Counted from the first letter of the stretch, positions 1 through 9,301 are shown. The stretch is DNA of 64,000 nucleotides from RUG100 sp034927505 (GCA_034927505.1 JAYFPY010000028.1:67316-131315), one strand, 5' to 3'. Made by a program: numbers and translations. The notes: generated by a model from the sequence alone, not told the origin.

Positions 1-3000
1 CTATCACAGCCTTGATATCGTTATAAAAATCGTCATATGGGTAAGCCGCAGGATGGAGCTCGATTTTTCCGCTGTTGATTTTTTCAATATCCAGGCAGTC
101 GTTGATCAGTCCCAGAAGATACTTTGATGAATTTGTGATATTCAACAGAGCTTTTTCGGTCTCCTCCGAATCATTTATGCTGTCCATAGCAAGAGATGCA
201 GAGCCGATGATCACATTCATTGGAGTTCGCAGATCATGGCTCATACGTGACAGGAAATCGCTTTTGGACCGGTTAGCGCCGGTCGCCGCGACTAATGCTG
301 CTTCCAATCTGCGTTTTTGCATCTGCTCTTCCTCATAAATATCTGTAATGTCCCGGCGCGCGATCACAATATCTTCGTGTGTTTCGTCCAGATAAAATGC
401 TCGCGTCTTTTTTCTTCTTACCGTCCCGTCAACATGGACGTGTCTGTAAGTGATGGTGACTATCGGTTCTTTCTCCAATCCTTCAATGAGATTTTTTTCT
501 TTGAAAAAGTCCCTTACAGCCACTTTGTCTTCTTCCTTAATGATATCAAATTCGCCCATTCCAAGTGCACTGTCAAACGGGAACTCCTGATACAAGCTGT
601 CGCTGAATCCTTGATAATCGTTTTTCAACCTCAACAGCACAGCAGAATCTGACACCGTGTTGAGCAGCAAAACAAAATCAGTTTCTTCATCAATAGCACT
701 GTCAGCAGTCAACTCTTTTTTGCGCTCTATGTCGATATCATGTGCATATGTATATGATATTATATCGCCGCTCTCCTCGTCCTGCACCAGACAGCAGGTG
801 CAGTGAAGCCAGCAGAGACGACCGTTCTTCAAACGGCTGCGGAATTCAGCATAAAACTCCCGCGTCCCGTTTTGATATCGTTCCAGAGCTTTGTCTCTGT
901 CAAAGAAATCCACAGAAGCACGATGTTCCTTTTCCGTAGGAATATTTTCAGTCAAACCGGGACGTATATCGTCCCCGGTCATTCCCTCATCATAGATATG
1001 GACAGGTCCCTCATTGAACCTGTAGGATATAAGCCGGTCCTTGGTAACGTTGAACTTTACAGCGACCATGCTGCCCCTTTCCAGCATTTTTCGCTGGGCC
1101 ATTTCCTGATTATACTGCTTTTGCAGATCGAGATTTGCGTTTTCCAATGCTTTCTGTGTTTTTAACGCGTCATCAATATCAGCATAACTGCAGTATAAGG
1201 TTGTTTTGTCGCCTTCTCTTTTTACCACAAATGCAGAAAGACGGAACCACTTGTAGTTTCCATCCCCGCACATGATGCGATGATCGATCACCTCTTTACT
1301 GCTGCCTGCAGCACACTTCTCAGCCAGATTATATATCTGAGTGAGGTCATCCGGGTATACCAAATGTAAAAATTCCCCCTGCTTTTTTTCACGCAGCTCA
1401 CGCTTTTCGCCGACCATGGAATAATAGTTGTCATTGATGTAGAGCTGTCGGATATCGCCACGCTCTATCTCATATATGCCGATCCCTACAGGCACCTGAT
1501 CCAGCAGCTGCGCCTGCTCTAAACGTTTCTCATGTTCCTGCGTTTCGTCGGACAAATAAAGGATGTAAGATTCTGTTCTATTCCACAGCAGTGCTTTCGC
1601 TCGAACGCTGTAGTACCGATCCGCATACTGCCAGTAATATTTCGCATAATCATTCGTTGGAAGCGCACTTATTTCATCATCGCTCAAAAATGCAGACTCC
1701 TGCGGAATAATGTCGAACAGCTGCTGCCCGAGCAGATCCGTTTCCGCTGCAATCTCATAGATCTGCCTCATGGTTTTATTGCAGTATACGATTCGATGCG
1801 TCTTTTGCTCCGCAACGAATACTCCTGTGGAAGAATCCTCAACAAGGCTCTGATACAGCGTTGTTTCCTCCGTGGGTCGTGTGAACACACAGTAGTATAC
1901 CGGATATCCGTCCTCCTCCCGAAGTTTGCTGGCGTTCATGTGCATCCAGCCAAGTTTGCTCTCCTTGGTCAGAAAACGGTATGTGATATTTATTTGCATT
2001 CCAACAGCGGTATCCGCTCGGATCGTCTCAACAAAATGGTCCAGATCGGGCGGCGCAACAACAGTCTCTAGCAGTCGTCCGCTCTGCAGCACATAATCCA
2101 GCTCTCCCCGCGTCCGATTGGAGAGTTTAGCGAAACTGTCGTTGAAATACTGACACTCAAGCTCTTCCCCGACCTTGAACACAGCCACGCCTCCGGGAAG
2201 CTCATTGAGCAAGCTATCCAGCATAAAACTTTTTTCCCGTTCTTCATCGATATCAATGATCATGCCAATCGTACGAGTCGCTTGCCCGCTTTCATCCTTA
2301 TAGAACAATCCTATCATCCTGCACCAGCGATAGCCTCCGGCGGTCAGCTTGATCCGCATTACCGCTTCCGCTCTGTCCGCCCCGCCGGCCTTGTCTGCGA
2401 AAAATTTCAGCATCGCCTGTTTGTCATCAGGGTGGACCGTATCCCCGTGGCCTTGATTTGCAAGGATCACTTCGGGTGGTATATTGCTCATTGCATATTC
2501 TTTATAACTGTCTGAGCAGTAAAACTCTCCGGACTGAGTGTCCCATTCGAAAACAGCGGCCTTCATTTCATCTACGATAAGCTGATACCGATGCTGTTCA
2601 AACTCGAGCAGCAACTCCGATTTTTTCTTATCTGTAACGTCTTCTAAAAAGCAAAGTGCACAGGCAACATCACCAACTGTGATCGGAACAATGCCCAAAC
2701 CTGCCCAGCGTATCTCACCGCTCTTCCGCACGATACGGAACCGCACATTGGATACATGCCCTGATTTGGAAAACTGCTCTATTCCATTACATGCAATAGG
2801 CAGATCTTCCGGAAAAATCAGCTTCTGCTCTTCATTGGAGATCATCTCCGCATATTCATCTTCTGTATACCCGAACAACTGATAATACGCATCGTTAAGA
2901 AAAAGTGTCCGGTGCGTTTTTGCTGCAAAAATACCCACACCGCACGGTGCAGCAGAAAAAGCATTTTTTATTACTTCAACATTATAATAAACATGATTAT

Positions 3001-3004
3001 TCAT
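1..3004 (-). CDS. PAS-rich sensor histidine kinase, 3' end outside the window
   Basis: The reading frame is open from an ATG at 3004 to the window edge, about 1001 codons, so the C-terminal part is missing here. The protein opens with a PAS fold (FLNDAYYQLFGYTEDEYAE) and continues through a chain of at least six PAS/PAC-like units. A dimerisation/phosphoacceptor helix follows with the motif SRMSHDLRTPMNVIIG, in which the His is near residue 923. The HATPase domain and any receiver lie beyond the edge. I see no signal peptide or membrane helix, so it is probably a cytoplasmic sensor. It is a close paralogue of the next kinase upstream (3176-7046) and follows it after 170 bp in the same direction. 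The ligand cannot be read from sequence. The start is supported by an AGAGGGATGAG stretch just upstream. Confidence 0.88.
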   Translation of the reverse strand, partial: MNNHVYYNVEVIKNAFSAAPCGVGIFAAKTHRTLFLNDAYYQLFGYTEDEYAEMISNEEQKLIFPEDLPIACNGIEQFSKSGHVSNVRFRIVRKSGEIRWAGLGIVPITVGDVACALCFLEDVTDKKKSELLLEFEQHRYQLIVDEMKAAVFEWDTQSGEFYCSDSYKEYAMSNIPPEVILANQGHGDTVHPDDKQAMLKFFADKAGGADRAEAVMRIKLTAGGYRWCRMIGLFYKDESGQATRTIGMIIDIDEEREKSFMLDSLLNELPGGVAVFKVGEELECQYFNDSFAKLSNRTRGELDYVLQSGRLLETVVAPPDLDHFVETIRADTAVGMQINITYRFLTKESKLGWMHMNASKLREEDGYPVYYCVFTRPTEETTLYQSLVEDSSTGVFVAEQKTHRIVYCNKTMRQIYEIAAETDLLGQQLFDIIPQESAFLSDDEISALPTNDYAKYYWQYADRYYSVRAKALLWNRTESYILYLSDETQEHEKRLEQAQLLDQVPVGIGIYEIERGDIRQLYINDNYYSMVGEKRELREKKQGEFLHLVYPDDLTQIYNLAEKCAAGSSKEVIDHRIMCGDGNYKWFRLSAFVVKREGDKTTLYCSYADIDDALKTQKALENANLDLQKQYNQEMAQRKMLERGSMVAVKFNVTKDRLISYRFNEGPVHIYDEGMTGDDIRPGLTENIPTEKEHRASVDFFDRDKALERYQNGTREFYAEFRSRLKNGRLCWLHCTCCLVQDEESGDIISYTYAHDIDIERKKELTADSAIDEETDFVLLLNTVSDSAVLLRLKNDYQGFSDSLYQEFPFDSALGMGEFDIIKEEDKVAVRDFFKEKNLIEGLEKEPIVTITYRHVHVDGTVRRKKTRAFYLDETHEDIVIARRDITDIYEEEQMQKRRLEAALVAATGANRSKSDFLSRMSHDLRTPMNVIIGSASLAMDSINDSEETEKALLNITNSSKYLLGLINDCLDIEKINSGKIELHPAAYPYDDFYNDIKAVI

Positions 3005-3175
3005 TTCTCATCCCTCTTTTCTGTGCGGCACTTGTATTTATCCAAGCACCGATGGCTGGTATATTTTAAAGACGTAGGAAAACATTTAAACGAAAACAGC
3101 GGCAAATCGAACAGCACAGGCATAGATATCCGCTACCTGCGTCATCGTAAAGTCCATGTGAAACAACAAACTCCG
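3005..3175. other. intergenic gap between tandem kinases
   Basis: This 171-bp gap separates the stop of the upstream kinase (TAG read on the minus strand at 3176) from the start of the next. I see no strong hairpin followed by a T tract and no convincing promoter, so read-through between the two kinase genes is possible. Confidence 0.4.
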
Positions 3176-6100
3176 CTATTTGATATGCCTTACCAGCGTC
3201 TCATACAGATCATGGACTTCGATGGGCTTTGAAAGATGTGCGTTCATACCGGCATGCAGAGATGCCTGCACATCAGTATCGAAAACATTGGCAGTCATAG
3301 CGATTATCGGAACAGTTTTTGCATCAGGGCGGTCCAGTTTACGTATCGCCTCTGCCGCATCGATGCCGTTCATTACCGGCATGCGGATATCCATCAATAT
3401 CACATCAAAATATCCTTCAGTAACTGAACTGAATTTGTCCAAAGCCACCTTTCCGTTCTCGGCTGTGATCACAGTCATTCCTTCTTTTTCAAGAAATTTC
3501 ACAGCGATCATCGCATTAAGAGGATGATCCTCCGCCAAAAGGACTTTCTTTCCCCGAAGTCCATTCAATGATATATGGTCGCTCTCTTCTTTTTTCTCGA
3601 TCATTTTTTCAACAATAGGGAAAGTAAAATGAATACGGAATTCTGTACCCTTTCCCAGTTCGCTCTTTACCGTTATCGCTGCATCCATCAGGTCTGCTAT
3701 CTCCTTTACAATGGACAGACCCAGCCCGGAGCCCTGATGTTCCGACGTAATGCTGTGGTTTTCCTGAGTAAATGCCTCAAACATATGGCTCTGAAACTCC
3801 TCACTCATACCGATCCCATTGTCCGCCACAATGCCGTCAAAGCTAACGCGACCGTCTTTTATGACCGTGTTTTCAATGTGCACTTCGACTTTTCCACCCG
3901 GCGGGGTGAACTTTGCCGCATTGGACAGCAGATTGTAGAAAAGCTGCTCCATCCTGATTTTGTCGGCAAAAATAGTATAATAGATCGCATCCTTGGCATC
4001 TATCACCAATTCAATATCCTTTTGCCGACACAGCGGCCCTATCACTGCACGCACACTATTGTAAAAGTCCACGTATGGATAAGCCTCCGGATGGAGTTCG
4101 ATTTTCCCGCTGGTGATCTTTTCCATATCAAGGCAGTCATTAATGAGACTGAGCAGGTATTTTGCAGAATCCGTAATATCCGAAAGCATTTTATCCATTG
4201 CTTCCGATTTGTCTTCGCTGTCCATTGCCAGAGATGTAAGACCTATGATCACATTCATCGGAGTACGCAGATCGTGACTCATCCTTGAAAGGAAATCACT
4301 CTTTGCATTATTTGCTTCATGGGCCTCATCCAGAGCCTTTCTGAGTATTTGTTTCTGTTCCTGTTCCTCCTGATACAGATCGGTAATGTCCCTGCAGGTA
4401 ATAACGATATCTTCCTTTGTATCATCCAGATAATAAGCTCTCGTTTTTTTTCGACGCACCTCGTTGTCAGGCCCGCAGCAGCGGTAGTCTACAGACGTTT
4501 CGCGTGTTTTGCATAATGCGTTTACAAGGGCTTCCTTACTAAAGAAGTCCGAAGCTATATTTTTATCATCCGGTACGACGATTTTCATTATCTCTGATGT
4601 CTTGGCAAGATCAAATGAGAATTCCTTATTTAAATATCCGTGGGACTCGATATAATCATTCCCCAGCTGCAGCAGGATCGCTTTGTCAGTAATAATATTC
4701 AGAACTACGATAAAATCCGTCTCATCGCCGATCACACTTTCCGTTGCCAGCTCTTTTTTCCGTTCCAGATCCACATTGCGGAAATAGGTGTAAGAAATAA
4801 TATCACCGTTCTCTTCGTCCCTTTCCAGCCGACATGTCGTGCGCATCCAGTAAAGGCGTCCGTCATTGAGCCGGCGACGATACACCGTGCCGAATTCCTT
4901 TGTTCCGTTTTGAAAACGGATAAAAGCCTTCTTCCTGTCAAAGAAATCCAAAGCAGCGCGACGCTCTTCATCCGTCGGAATACTATCCGGGATCACGGAA
5001 CGTATAATGCTGCCTGCCGTTTCCTTTTCAAATTCGCTTACAAGATTCTGATTCACCTGATATGATATGAGTTTATCCTGCGTCACATTGAACCGAAGAG
5101 CTATCATACTGTCTTTTTCCAGCATTTTTCTCTGGAGCCGCTCCTGCCTGTACTGCTTGTTTATCTCCAGATTGGCTTTTTTCAGATCTTCCTGGGCTTT
5201 GATCGTTGCATCTATATTTGCATAGCTGCAGTAGATCGTTACCCGTTCGTTTTCCCTGCCGGCAACAGAAGCATCCAGCCTAAACCAATGGTATTTTCCA
5301 TCTCCGCAGATGATTCGATGATCAAAAGACTCTTCTTCGCTTCCTTCCAAGCAGCTTTCCATGGCAGAGTATATCGTCTCTATATCATCCTGGTGTGTAA
5401 AATCAAGAAAGTCGCCATGGGATTCCTTATGGCATTCCTCCCGGGACATACCTATCATACGGTAGTAACTGTCATTCATATACAACTGTTTGAGACGACC
5501 GTGATCGATCTCGTAGATCCCGATCCCCATAGGCACCTGATTCAGCAGATTCTGATGCTGCATAGCCTTTTTATGCTCATTTGTTTCATCAGATACATAA
5601 ATTATATACGACTCCACGCCGTTCCATACCAGAGCCTTTGTTCTGACCGCAAGATAAACATCGTCATATGAACGGTGATATTCAACATAATGATCCGATG
5701 GCAGCGCATCTATCTCTTCCCGTTCCAGAAGTACCTGATTCTTAGGTATCACTTCGAATATCAGTTTACCGACTATCTGCACGTCTTTGTCTATCTTGCA
5801 AAATTCGCGCAGCTTTCTGTTGCAGTATACGATCCTGCGGGAAACACGCTCAGCGATAATAACGCCTCCGGCTGAATCTTCCACAATACTGCGATACAGT
5901 GCTGTCTCTTCCGACGGTTTGGTAAATACACAGTAGTAAACAGGACAGCCGTCTTCCTCCCGCAGTTTGCTGCCGTTCACATGCAGCCACCGCAGTTCGC
6001 CATCCTTTGTCAAAAAACGATATGTAAGATTTATCTGTTCGCCGGTAGGCGCGACCTCTCTGATTTTTGTCAGGATATACGGCAGATCGGACTGTGCAAC

Positions 6101-6802
6101 AGCACCCTCCATGGATCGGCTGTTAGTTATAGCTTTCTCCAGCTCATTTCGCGTCCAGCCGGAAAGCTGTGCAAGTCCGTCATTGAAATACTGACATTCC
6201 ACCCTCTCCCCGATCTTGAATACAGCAACACCTCCGGGAAGCTCGTTGAGAAGGCTGTCCATCACCAGCCTTTTTTCCCATTCTTCTCTCTTTTTTTCTG
6301 TGATATCCGTCGTTACAGATACCATGAGATATGTATCTGCTTCGTCCTGCTGCATCGTAATTAGACGATGTTTCATCCACATTGGATCTGCTCCGTCCCT
6401 GCGCAGTTGATACATCCGTTCCTGAGGTTCCCCGGTCGAGAGCGCCATGGCCAGAGTGTCCTGTATTTGCTTTATGTCTTCCTCCGATGCAAAGGCCATA
6501 TCGTACTCTCGCATTTTTTCTATATAAGCATCCTTGTCTGTGCCTATCATCTTAAAAAAAGATTCGTTGGCATATATGAACTGTTCCTGCCCATTTTTGA
6601 TCCGTTTTACGCATATGCTGCTGCCGATGCTGTCTGCCACCAGTTTCATCTGTGCGAAGTTTTCTTTTTCAGCAGTGATGTCTTCGAAAAAGCAAAGCAC
6701 GCATTGATTTTCATCTATCAAAACATATGTCATGCTCAGCGCTATCCAGCACACGCTTTCGTCTTTTCGAAGGATCCTGTACTGGGTCCGCGACATATCC
6801 AC
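3176..6802 (-). CDS. PAS-rich hybrid histidine kinase with receiver (main part of a frameshifted gene)
   Basis: This 1208-codon frame encodes many PAS/PAC units, a phosphoacceptor helix (SRMSHDLRTPMNVIIG, His near residue 843), a HATPase domain (N box NLLSNAAKFTPP near 960, then DNGIGMS and GSGLGLSI), and a C-terminal receiver (ILMDIRMPVMNG, Asp near 1137; TAMTAN-like and lysine motifs follow). This is the domain order of a hybrid sensor kinase, so a partner Hpt protein or response regulator must act elsewhere. No membrane segment is visible. The frame has no natural start: its first codon would be a GTG with no ribosome binding site. The true N-terminus lies in another frame at 6807-7046 and aligns with the start of the downstream paralogue. 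I read it as one gene (3176-7046) broken at 6811-6823. Confidence 0.9.
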   Translation of the reverse strand: MDMSRTQYRILRKDESVCWIALSMTYVLIDENQCVLCFFEDITAEKENFAQMKLVADSIGSSICVKRIKNGQEQFIYANESFFKMIGTDKDAYIEKMREYDMAFASEEDIKQIQDTLAMALSTGEPQERMYQLRRDGADPMWMKHRLITMQQDEADTYLMVSVTTDITEKKREEWEKRLVMDSLLNELPGGVAVFKIGERVECQYFNDGLAQLSGWTRNELEKAITNSRSMEGAVAQSDLPYILTKIREVAPTGEQINLTYRFLTKDGELRWLHVNGSKLREEDGCPVYYCVFTKPSEETALYRSIVEDSAGGVIIAERVSRRIVYCNRKLREFCKIDKDVQIVGKLIFEVIPKNQVLLEREEIDALPSDHYVEYHRSYDDVYLAVRTKALVWNGVESYIIYVSDETNEHKKAMQHQNLLNQVPMGIGIYEIDHGRLKQLYMNDSYYRMIGMSREECHKESHGDFLDFTHQDDIETIYSAMESCLEGSEEESFDHRIICGDGKYHWFRLDASVAGRENERVTIYCSYANIDATIKAQEDLKKANLEINKQYRQERLQRKMLEKDSMIALRFNVTQDKLISYQVNQNLVSEFEKETAGSIIRSVIPDSIPTDEERRAALDFFDRKKAFIRFQNGTKEFGTVYRRRLNDGRLYWMRTTCRLERDEENGDIISYTYFRNVDLERKKELATESVIGDETDFIVVLNIITDKAILLQLGNDYIESHGYLNKEFSFDLAKTSEIMKIVVPDDKNIASDFFSKEALVNALCKTRETSVDYRCCGPDNEVRRKKTRAYYLDDTKEDIVITCRDITDLYQEEQEQKQILRKALDEAHEANNAKSDFLSRMSHDLRTPMNVIIGLTSLAMDSEDKSEAMDKMLSDITDSAKYLLSLINDCLDMEKITSGKIELHPEAYPYVDFYNSVRAVIGPLCRQKDIELVIDAKDAIYYTIFADKIRMEQLFYNLLSNAAKFTPPGGKVEVHIENTVIKDGRVSFDGIVADNGIGMSEEFQSHMFEAFTQENHSITSEHQGSGLGLSIVKEIADLMDAAITVKSELGKGTEFRIHFTFPIVEKMIEKKEESDHISLNGLRGKKVLLAEDHPLNAMIAVKFLEKEGMTVITAENGKVALDKFSSVTEGYFDVILMDIRMPVMNGIDAAEAIRKLDRPDAKTVPIIAMTANVFDTDVQASLHAGMNAHLSKPIEVHDLYETLVRHIK

Positions 6803-6806
6803 ATCA

Positions 6807-7046
6807 TCAGAAAAATTTTTTTTCTATCAGTACGCCTACATGTTTATCGAGAGAAAACATAAGCTTTTGCTCTTCATTGGAAATGATCTCTGCATATTCC
6901 TCCGGCGTGTATCCTGTCAATCGATAATATGCATCGTTGAGGAACAGCGGCTGCCGTGTTTCCGCAACAAAAATGCCAATGCCGCAAGGTGCAGCGGCAA
7001 AGACTTTTTTCAATTTATCTATATTATAATGCTTCTGTCCATCCAT
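6807..7046 (-). pseudogene. N-terminal PAS fragment of the hybrid kinase, separated by a frameshift
   Basis: This 79-codon frame starts at an ATG preceded by GGGGGATC and encodes the first PAS domain (FLNDAYYRLTGYTPEEYAE). It matches the first 65 residues of the kinase at 1-3004 closely. It runs into a stop just after a run of eight A and five T on the coding strand (6811-6823). Removing one base from that run joins it in frame to the 1208-codon body through residues IEKNFSDDVDMSRTQ. The break could be a sequencing error, a real inactivating mutation, a phase-variable tract or a site of transcriptional slippage; the sequence alone cannot tell. Confidence 0.8.
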
Positions 7047-7086
7047 AATAGATCCCCCGATATGTTTCCCTGCTTTTTATACCCTT

Positions 7087-7115
7087 ATTATGCCACCGGC
7101 ATAAGGATATTGCAA
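7087..7115 (-). promoter_or_regulatory. promoter of the hybrid kinase with a dyad in the spacer
   Basis: On the minus strand TTGCAA (7110-7115) is followed after 17 bp by CATAAT (7087-7092), about 40 bp upstream of the kinase ATG. The spacer and -10 carry a dyad, TTATGCC-GGT-GGCATAA, which could be a regulator site. Confidence 0.55.
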
Positions 7116-7163
7116 CATAGTCGCTTTTGCACGGGTCCTCTGCCATCATGCTTCGGTTCCGTC

Positions 7164-7392
7164 TTATATTTTCCCCTGCTCCGCCAGTTTTCGAAATGAA
7201 AAATCAAGAATTCGTTCTTTCCTTTGTGCCACCATGGTTTTATAAAACTTTTTTTGAAGCGCTTCAATATGTGGGGTATCATCGATTATTCCATTGATTC
7301 TCTCAATGTTGATCTTAGGCGTCATCCTCTTTAGCGCCGCATTGCAATCGCTGTTTTTCAAAGAAGACCGGAAGATTTGTAAAATCGATCAT
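7164..7392 (-). pseudogene. collapsed HipA-like kinase gene next to the XRE gene
   Basis: An ATG three bases after the XRE stop opens a frame that reads MIDFTNLPV, the typical first residues of small HipA/CtkA-like proteins paired with this kind of XRE regulator. It then loses frame and stops after 25 codons (7315). A second frame (7164-7361, TTG start) encodes what looks like the C-terminal end of the same family (RMTPKINIERINGIIDDTP, then RKERILDFSF). The usual protein is near 280-300 residues, so most of the kinase core is deleted. The assignment rests on my memory of the family ends, not on an alignment. Confidence 0.55.
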
Positions 7393-7394
7393 AT

Positions 7395-7850
7395 TCAACA
7401 CCTTTCCATTCTCAAATATTTTTTGCGCAGATACCATGCCTGTTCACTTGAAATGATTCCGTCTACTTCCGCCGAATTGATGTCAGCATTTAATTCGCAC
7501 CACCAAATATCCCAGTGCAGATCCTTCCCACCGCAATCTTCAATTTCCCAGGAGTTCTTCATGTTTTCCAATGATATCCTCAGATACTCCGGAAGGCCCC
7601 GCTCAAAATAGTTCTTATCCTTTGGAAGCCCTGTTTTATCATCATAATCACCGGTTTCATCCAGCATCATAAGTTCCTCCATTGAACATCCCAGTGCTTT
7701 AGATAATTGCAAAATCGTTTTTGCATTGCACTTTTCAATGGCACTCTTTCCTGAACAAATATCCAAAACTGTTGTTTTAGGCACTCCACTGACCTGTGAT
7801 AAGCGATACTTTGTCATCTTCTTTTGTTCTATTAGTGAATTTAGATCCAT
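7395..7850 (-). CDS. XRE-family transcriptional regulator
   Basis: The 151-residue protein begins with a helix-turn-helix of the Cro/CI type (MTKYRLSQVSGVPKTTVLDICSGK, split here as family signature MTKYRLSQ and SGVPKTTV). A C-terminal part (GLPEYLRISLENMKNSW, then ISSEQAWYLRKKYL) resembles the tail of regulators paired with HipA-like proteins. An ATG at 7868 is possible, but the ATG at 7850 has an AAGGT ribosome site seven bases upstream, so I prefer it. It lies three bases before the broken HipA-like gene, which makes it an orphan antitoxin-like regulator. A consensus promoter precedes it with a small dyad in the spacer, which fits autoregulation. Confidence 0.82.
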   Translation of the reverse strand: MDLNSLIEQKKMTKYRLSQVSGVPKTTVLDICSGKSAIEKCNAKTILQLSKALGCSMEELMMLDETGDYDDKTGLPKDKNYFERGLPEYLRISLENMKNSWEIEDCGGKDLHWDIWWCELNADINSAEVDGIISSEQAWYLRKKYLRMERC

Positions 7851-7894
7851 TTGGATACCTTCTCTCATATCTAACTTATATCTATCTCAATCTA

Positions 7895-7923
7895 ATTATA
7901 TCGGTACTCCGACCGTATGTCAA
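7895..7923 (-). promoter_or_regulatory. consensus promoter of the XRE gene
   Basis: TTGACA (7918-7923) and TATAAT (7895-7900) are both perfect on the minus strand with a 17-bp spacer. The spacer contains TCGG-TACT-CCGA, a short inverted repeat that could be the regulator's own operator. Confidence 0.75.
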
Positions 7924-7943
7924 ATCAATGATACTGTATGATA

Positions 7944-8221
7944 TTATCCCCGCTCTGCAGAAATGCAGTATCCGTTTTTTTCGAACAGTGTTTTTGCTTT
8001 CTCAGCGGTGAACCGTTTCCAGTAAGATTCTATCAGCTTGCTGTCTCGTGGGATCGCGCCGGTCTCCACAACCGTCAGCGAAGCGCCGCTGCCATTCTCA
8101 AAGCCTGTTCTTCGCTTATCCCTACTTTATGAGAACAGTGGGCTGCCACAGCCATAGAGCAGTCGATCCCTGATTGGAATGCCTGCTTTGCTGATTCCTC
8201 AGTCATATTTTTATAATCCAT
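7944..8221 (-). pseudogene. remnant of a C_GCAxxG_C_C-type gene
   Basis: A good ribosome site (GGAGGGACAA) leads to an ATG at 8221 and a 48-codon frame ending at 8075. The product (SGIDCSMAVAAHCSHKVGIS, then EEQALRMAAAL) matches the N-terminal third of small cysteine-rich C_GCAxxG_C_C proteins but stops exactly where the glycine/cysteine core should begin. A second open stretch (about 8076 down to 7944) reads GAIPRDSKLIESYWKRF and LFEKNGYCISAERG, which I do not recognise. The two pieces look like ends of different genes joined by a deletion. Confidence 0.5.
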
Positions 8222-8319
8222 TTGTCCCTCCATTCTTCTGCTTTTTGAATAACGTTTATGGATGTATCCTACTTCACATATTGGAATTATTCAATATGTT
8301 ATACCTTGTCTTTATAAAG

Positions 8320-8328
8320 TGGTATAAT
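8320..8328 (+). promoter_or_regulatory. extended -10 box placing transcription start on the GDPD start codon
   Basis: TG-g-TATAAT ends at 8328, and the gene's ATG begins at 8336, eight bases later. No ribosome binding site fits between them, so the mRNA is probably leaderless. The -35 region (TTATAC near 8299) is weak, as is common with extended -10 promoters. Confidence 0.6.
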
Positions 8329-8335
8329 TTTATGT

Positions 8336-9070
8336 ATGAACATCAAAGACGACAGCTGGCTGATCACACGGCCCATTGCCCACAGAGGGCTTCACGATGA
8401 TGAATATCCGGAAAATACGCTGCCTGCGTTTGAGCTGGCTGCGGCAAAAGACTATCCCATCGAGCTTGACGTCAGGCTATCGAAGGACGGAAAGCTGTTC
8501 GTTCTCCATGACCGAAACATTTTGAGAGTGACCGGAACAGACCGGGATCTTAGCGATATGACCGCAGACGAGCTGTCCGGAACGAAGGTCCTGGGAAGCG
8601 AGTTTCCCATTCCGTCTTTCAAAAACGTGCTGGCTGCAATAGACGGCAGAGTGCCGATACTGATCGAAATCAAAAGCGATTCCCTCCCCGGGCGGCTTGA
8701 GAAAAAACTGGGAGAAATCCTCGTGAAGTACATCGGGGAATATGCTATAGAGTCATTCAATCCGGCTTCTCTTCTGTCCATGCGTTCCAGAAAAAAAGAA
8801 CTGGGTTTCTATACGGGTCAGCTTTCATATTTGTTCGAAGATTATGATATGCCCGGAGCAGGCAAATGGCTATTCAAAGACTGTCACCTGAATTTTATTG
8901 TAAAGCCGGATTTCATAGCTTACGATATCACTGCTCTGCCCAGAGTATCCATCGAACGGGAGCGCAGCAGGGGCATCGGGCTACTGGGCTGGACAGTTCA
9001 AAACGATGATGACAAACGACTTGCGGAAGACCTCTGCGACAATTATATTTTCGAAGGGATAAGGCCCTAA
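8336..9070 (+). CDS. glycerophosphodiester phosphodiesterase
   Basis: This 244-residue protein is a single GDPD domain of usual length. The signature HRG (residues 16-18), the PENT motif (24-27), ELDVR with acidic metal ligands (43 and 45) and the second catalytic His in VLHDR (near 58) are all present, and WTVQND near the end is also typical. It hydrolyses glycerophosphodiesters to sn-glycerol 3-phosphate and an alcohol. There is no signal peptide, so it acts in the cytosol. It stands alone between the broken genes and the MerR cluster. Its start lies seven to eight bases after an extended -10 box, with no Shine-Dalgarno sequence. Confidence 0.93.
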   Translation: MNIKDDSWLITRPIAHRGLHDDEYPENTLPAFELAAAKDYPIELDVRLSKDGKLFVLHDRNILRVTGTDRDLSDMTADELSGTKVLGSEFPIPSFKNVLAAIDGRVPILIEIKSDSLPGRLEKKLGEILVKYIGEYAIESFNPASLLSMRSRKKELGFYTGQLSYLFEDYDMPGAGKWLFKDCHLNFIVKPDFIAYDITALPRVSIERERSRGIGLLGWTVQNDDDKRLAEDLCDNYIFEGIRP

Positions 9071-9180
9071 GATGACTAATAAATCAGCGAAAACTATTCT
9101 CGCCGCAGCTTCTCGATCTTCTGAAAGCCAACTACAAATTTATATAAATGTATGAATGATCTTTAATGATAGAAAGATCC

Positions 9181-9214
9181 GACGACTGAACTCTTTTCAT
9201 CAGTCGCCTTTTTT
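9181..9214 (+). terminator. intrinsic terminator after the GDPD gene
   Basis: The stem GACGACTGA / TCAGTCGCC (one mismatch) with a ten-base loop is followed by TTTTTT. It sits 110 bp after the GDPD stop and before the MerR promoter. The rest of the 9071-9301 stretch shows no gene I can support. Confidence 0.7.
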
Positions 9215-9301
9215 ATTGATTTTAAAAAACGTAAGAATTACATGTCCTATGATGAGGAGTTCATTCCTCACCAGTTATATCAAGGCGTTTTTCGCCGTAA
9301 A

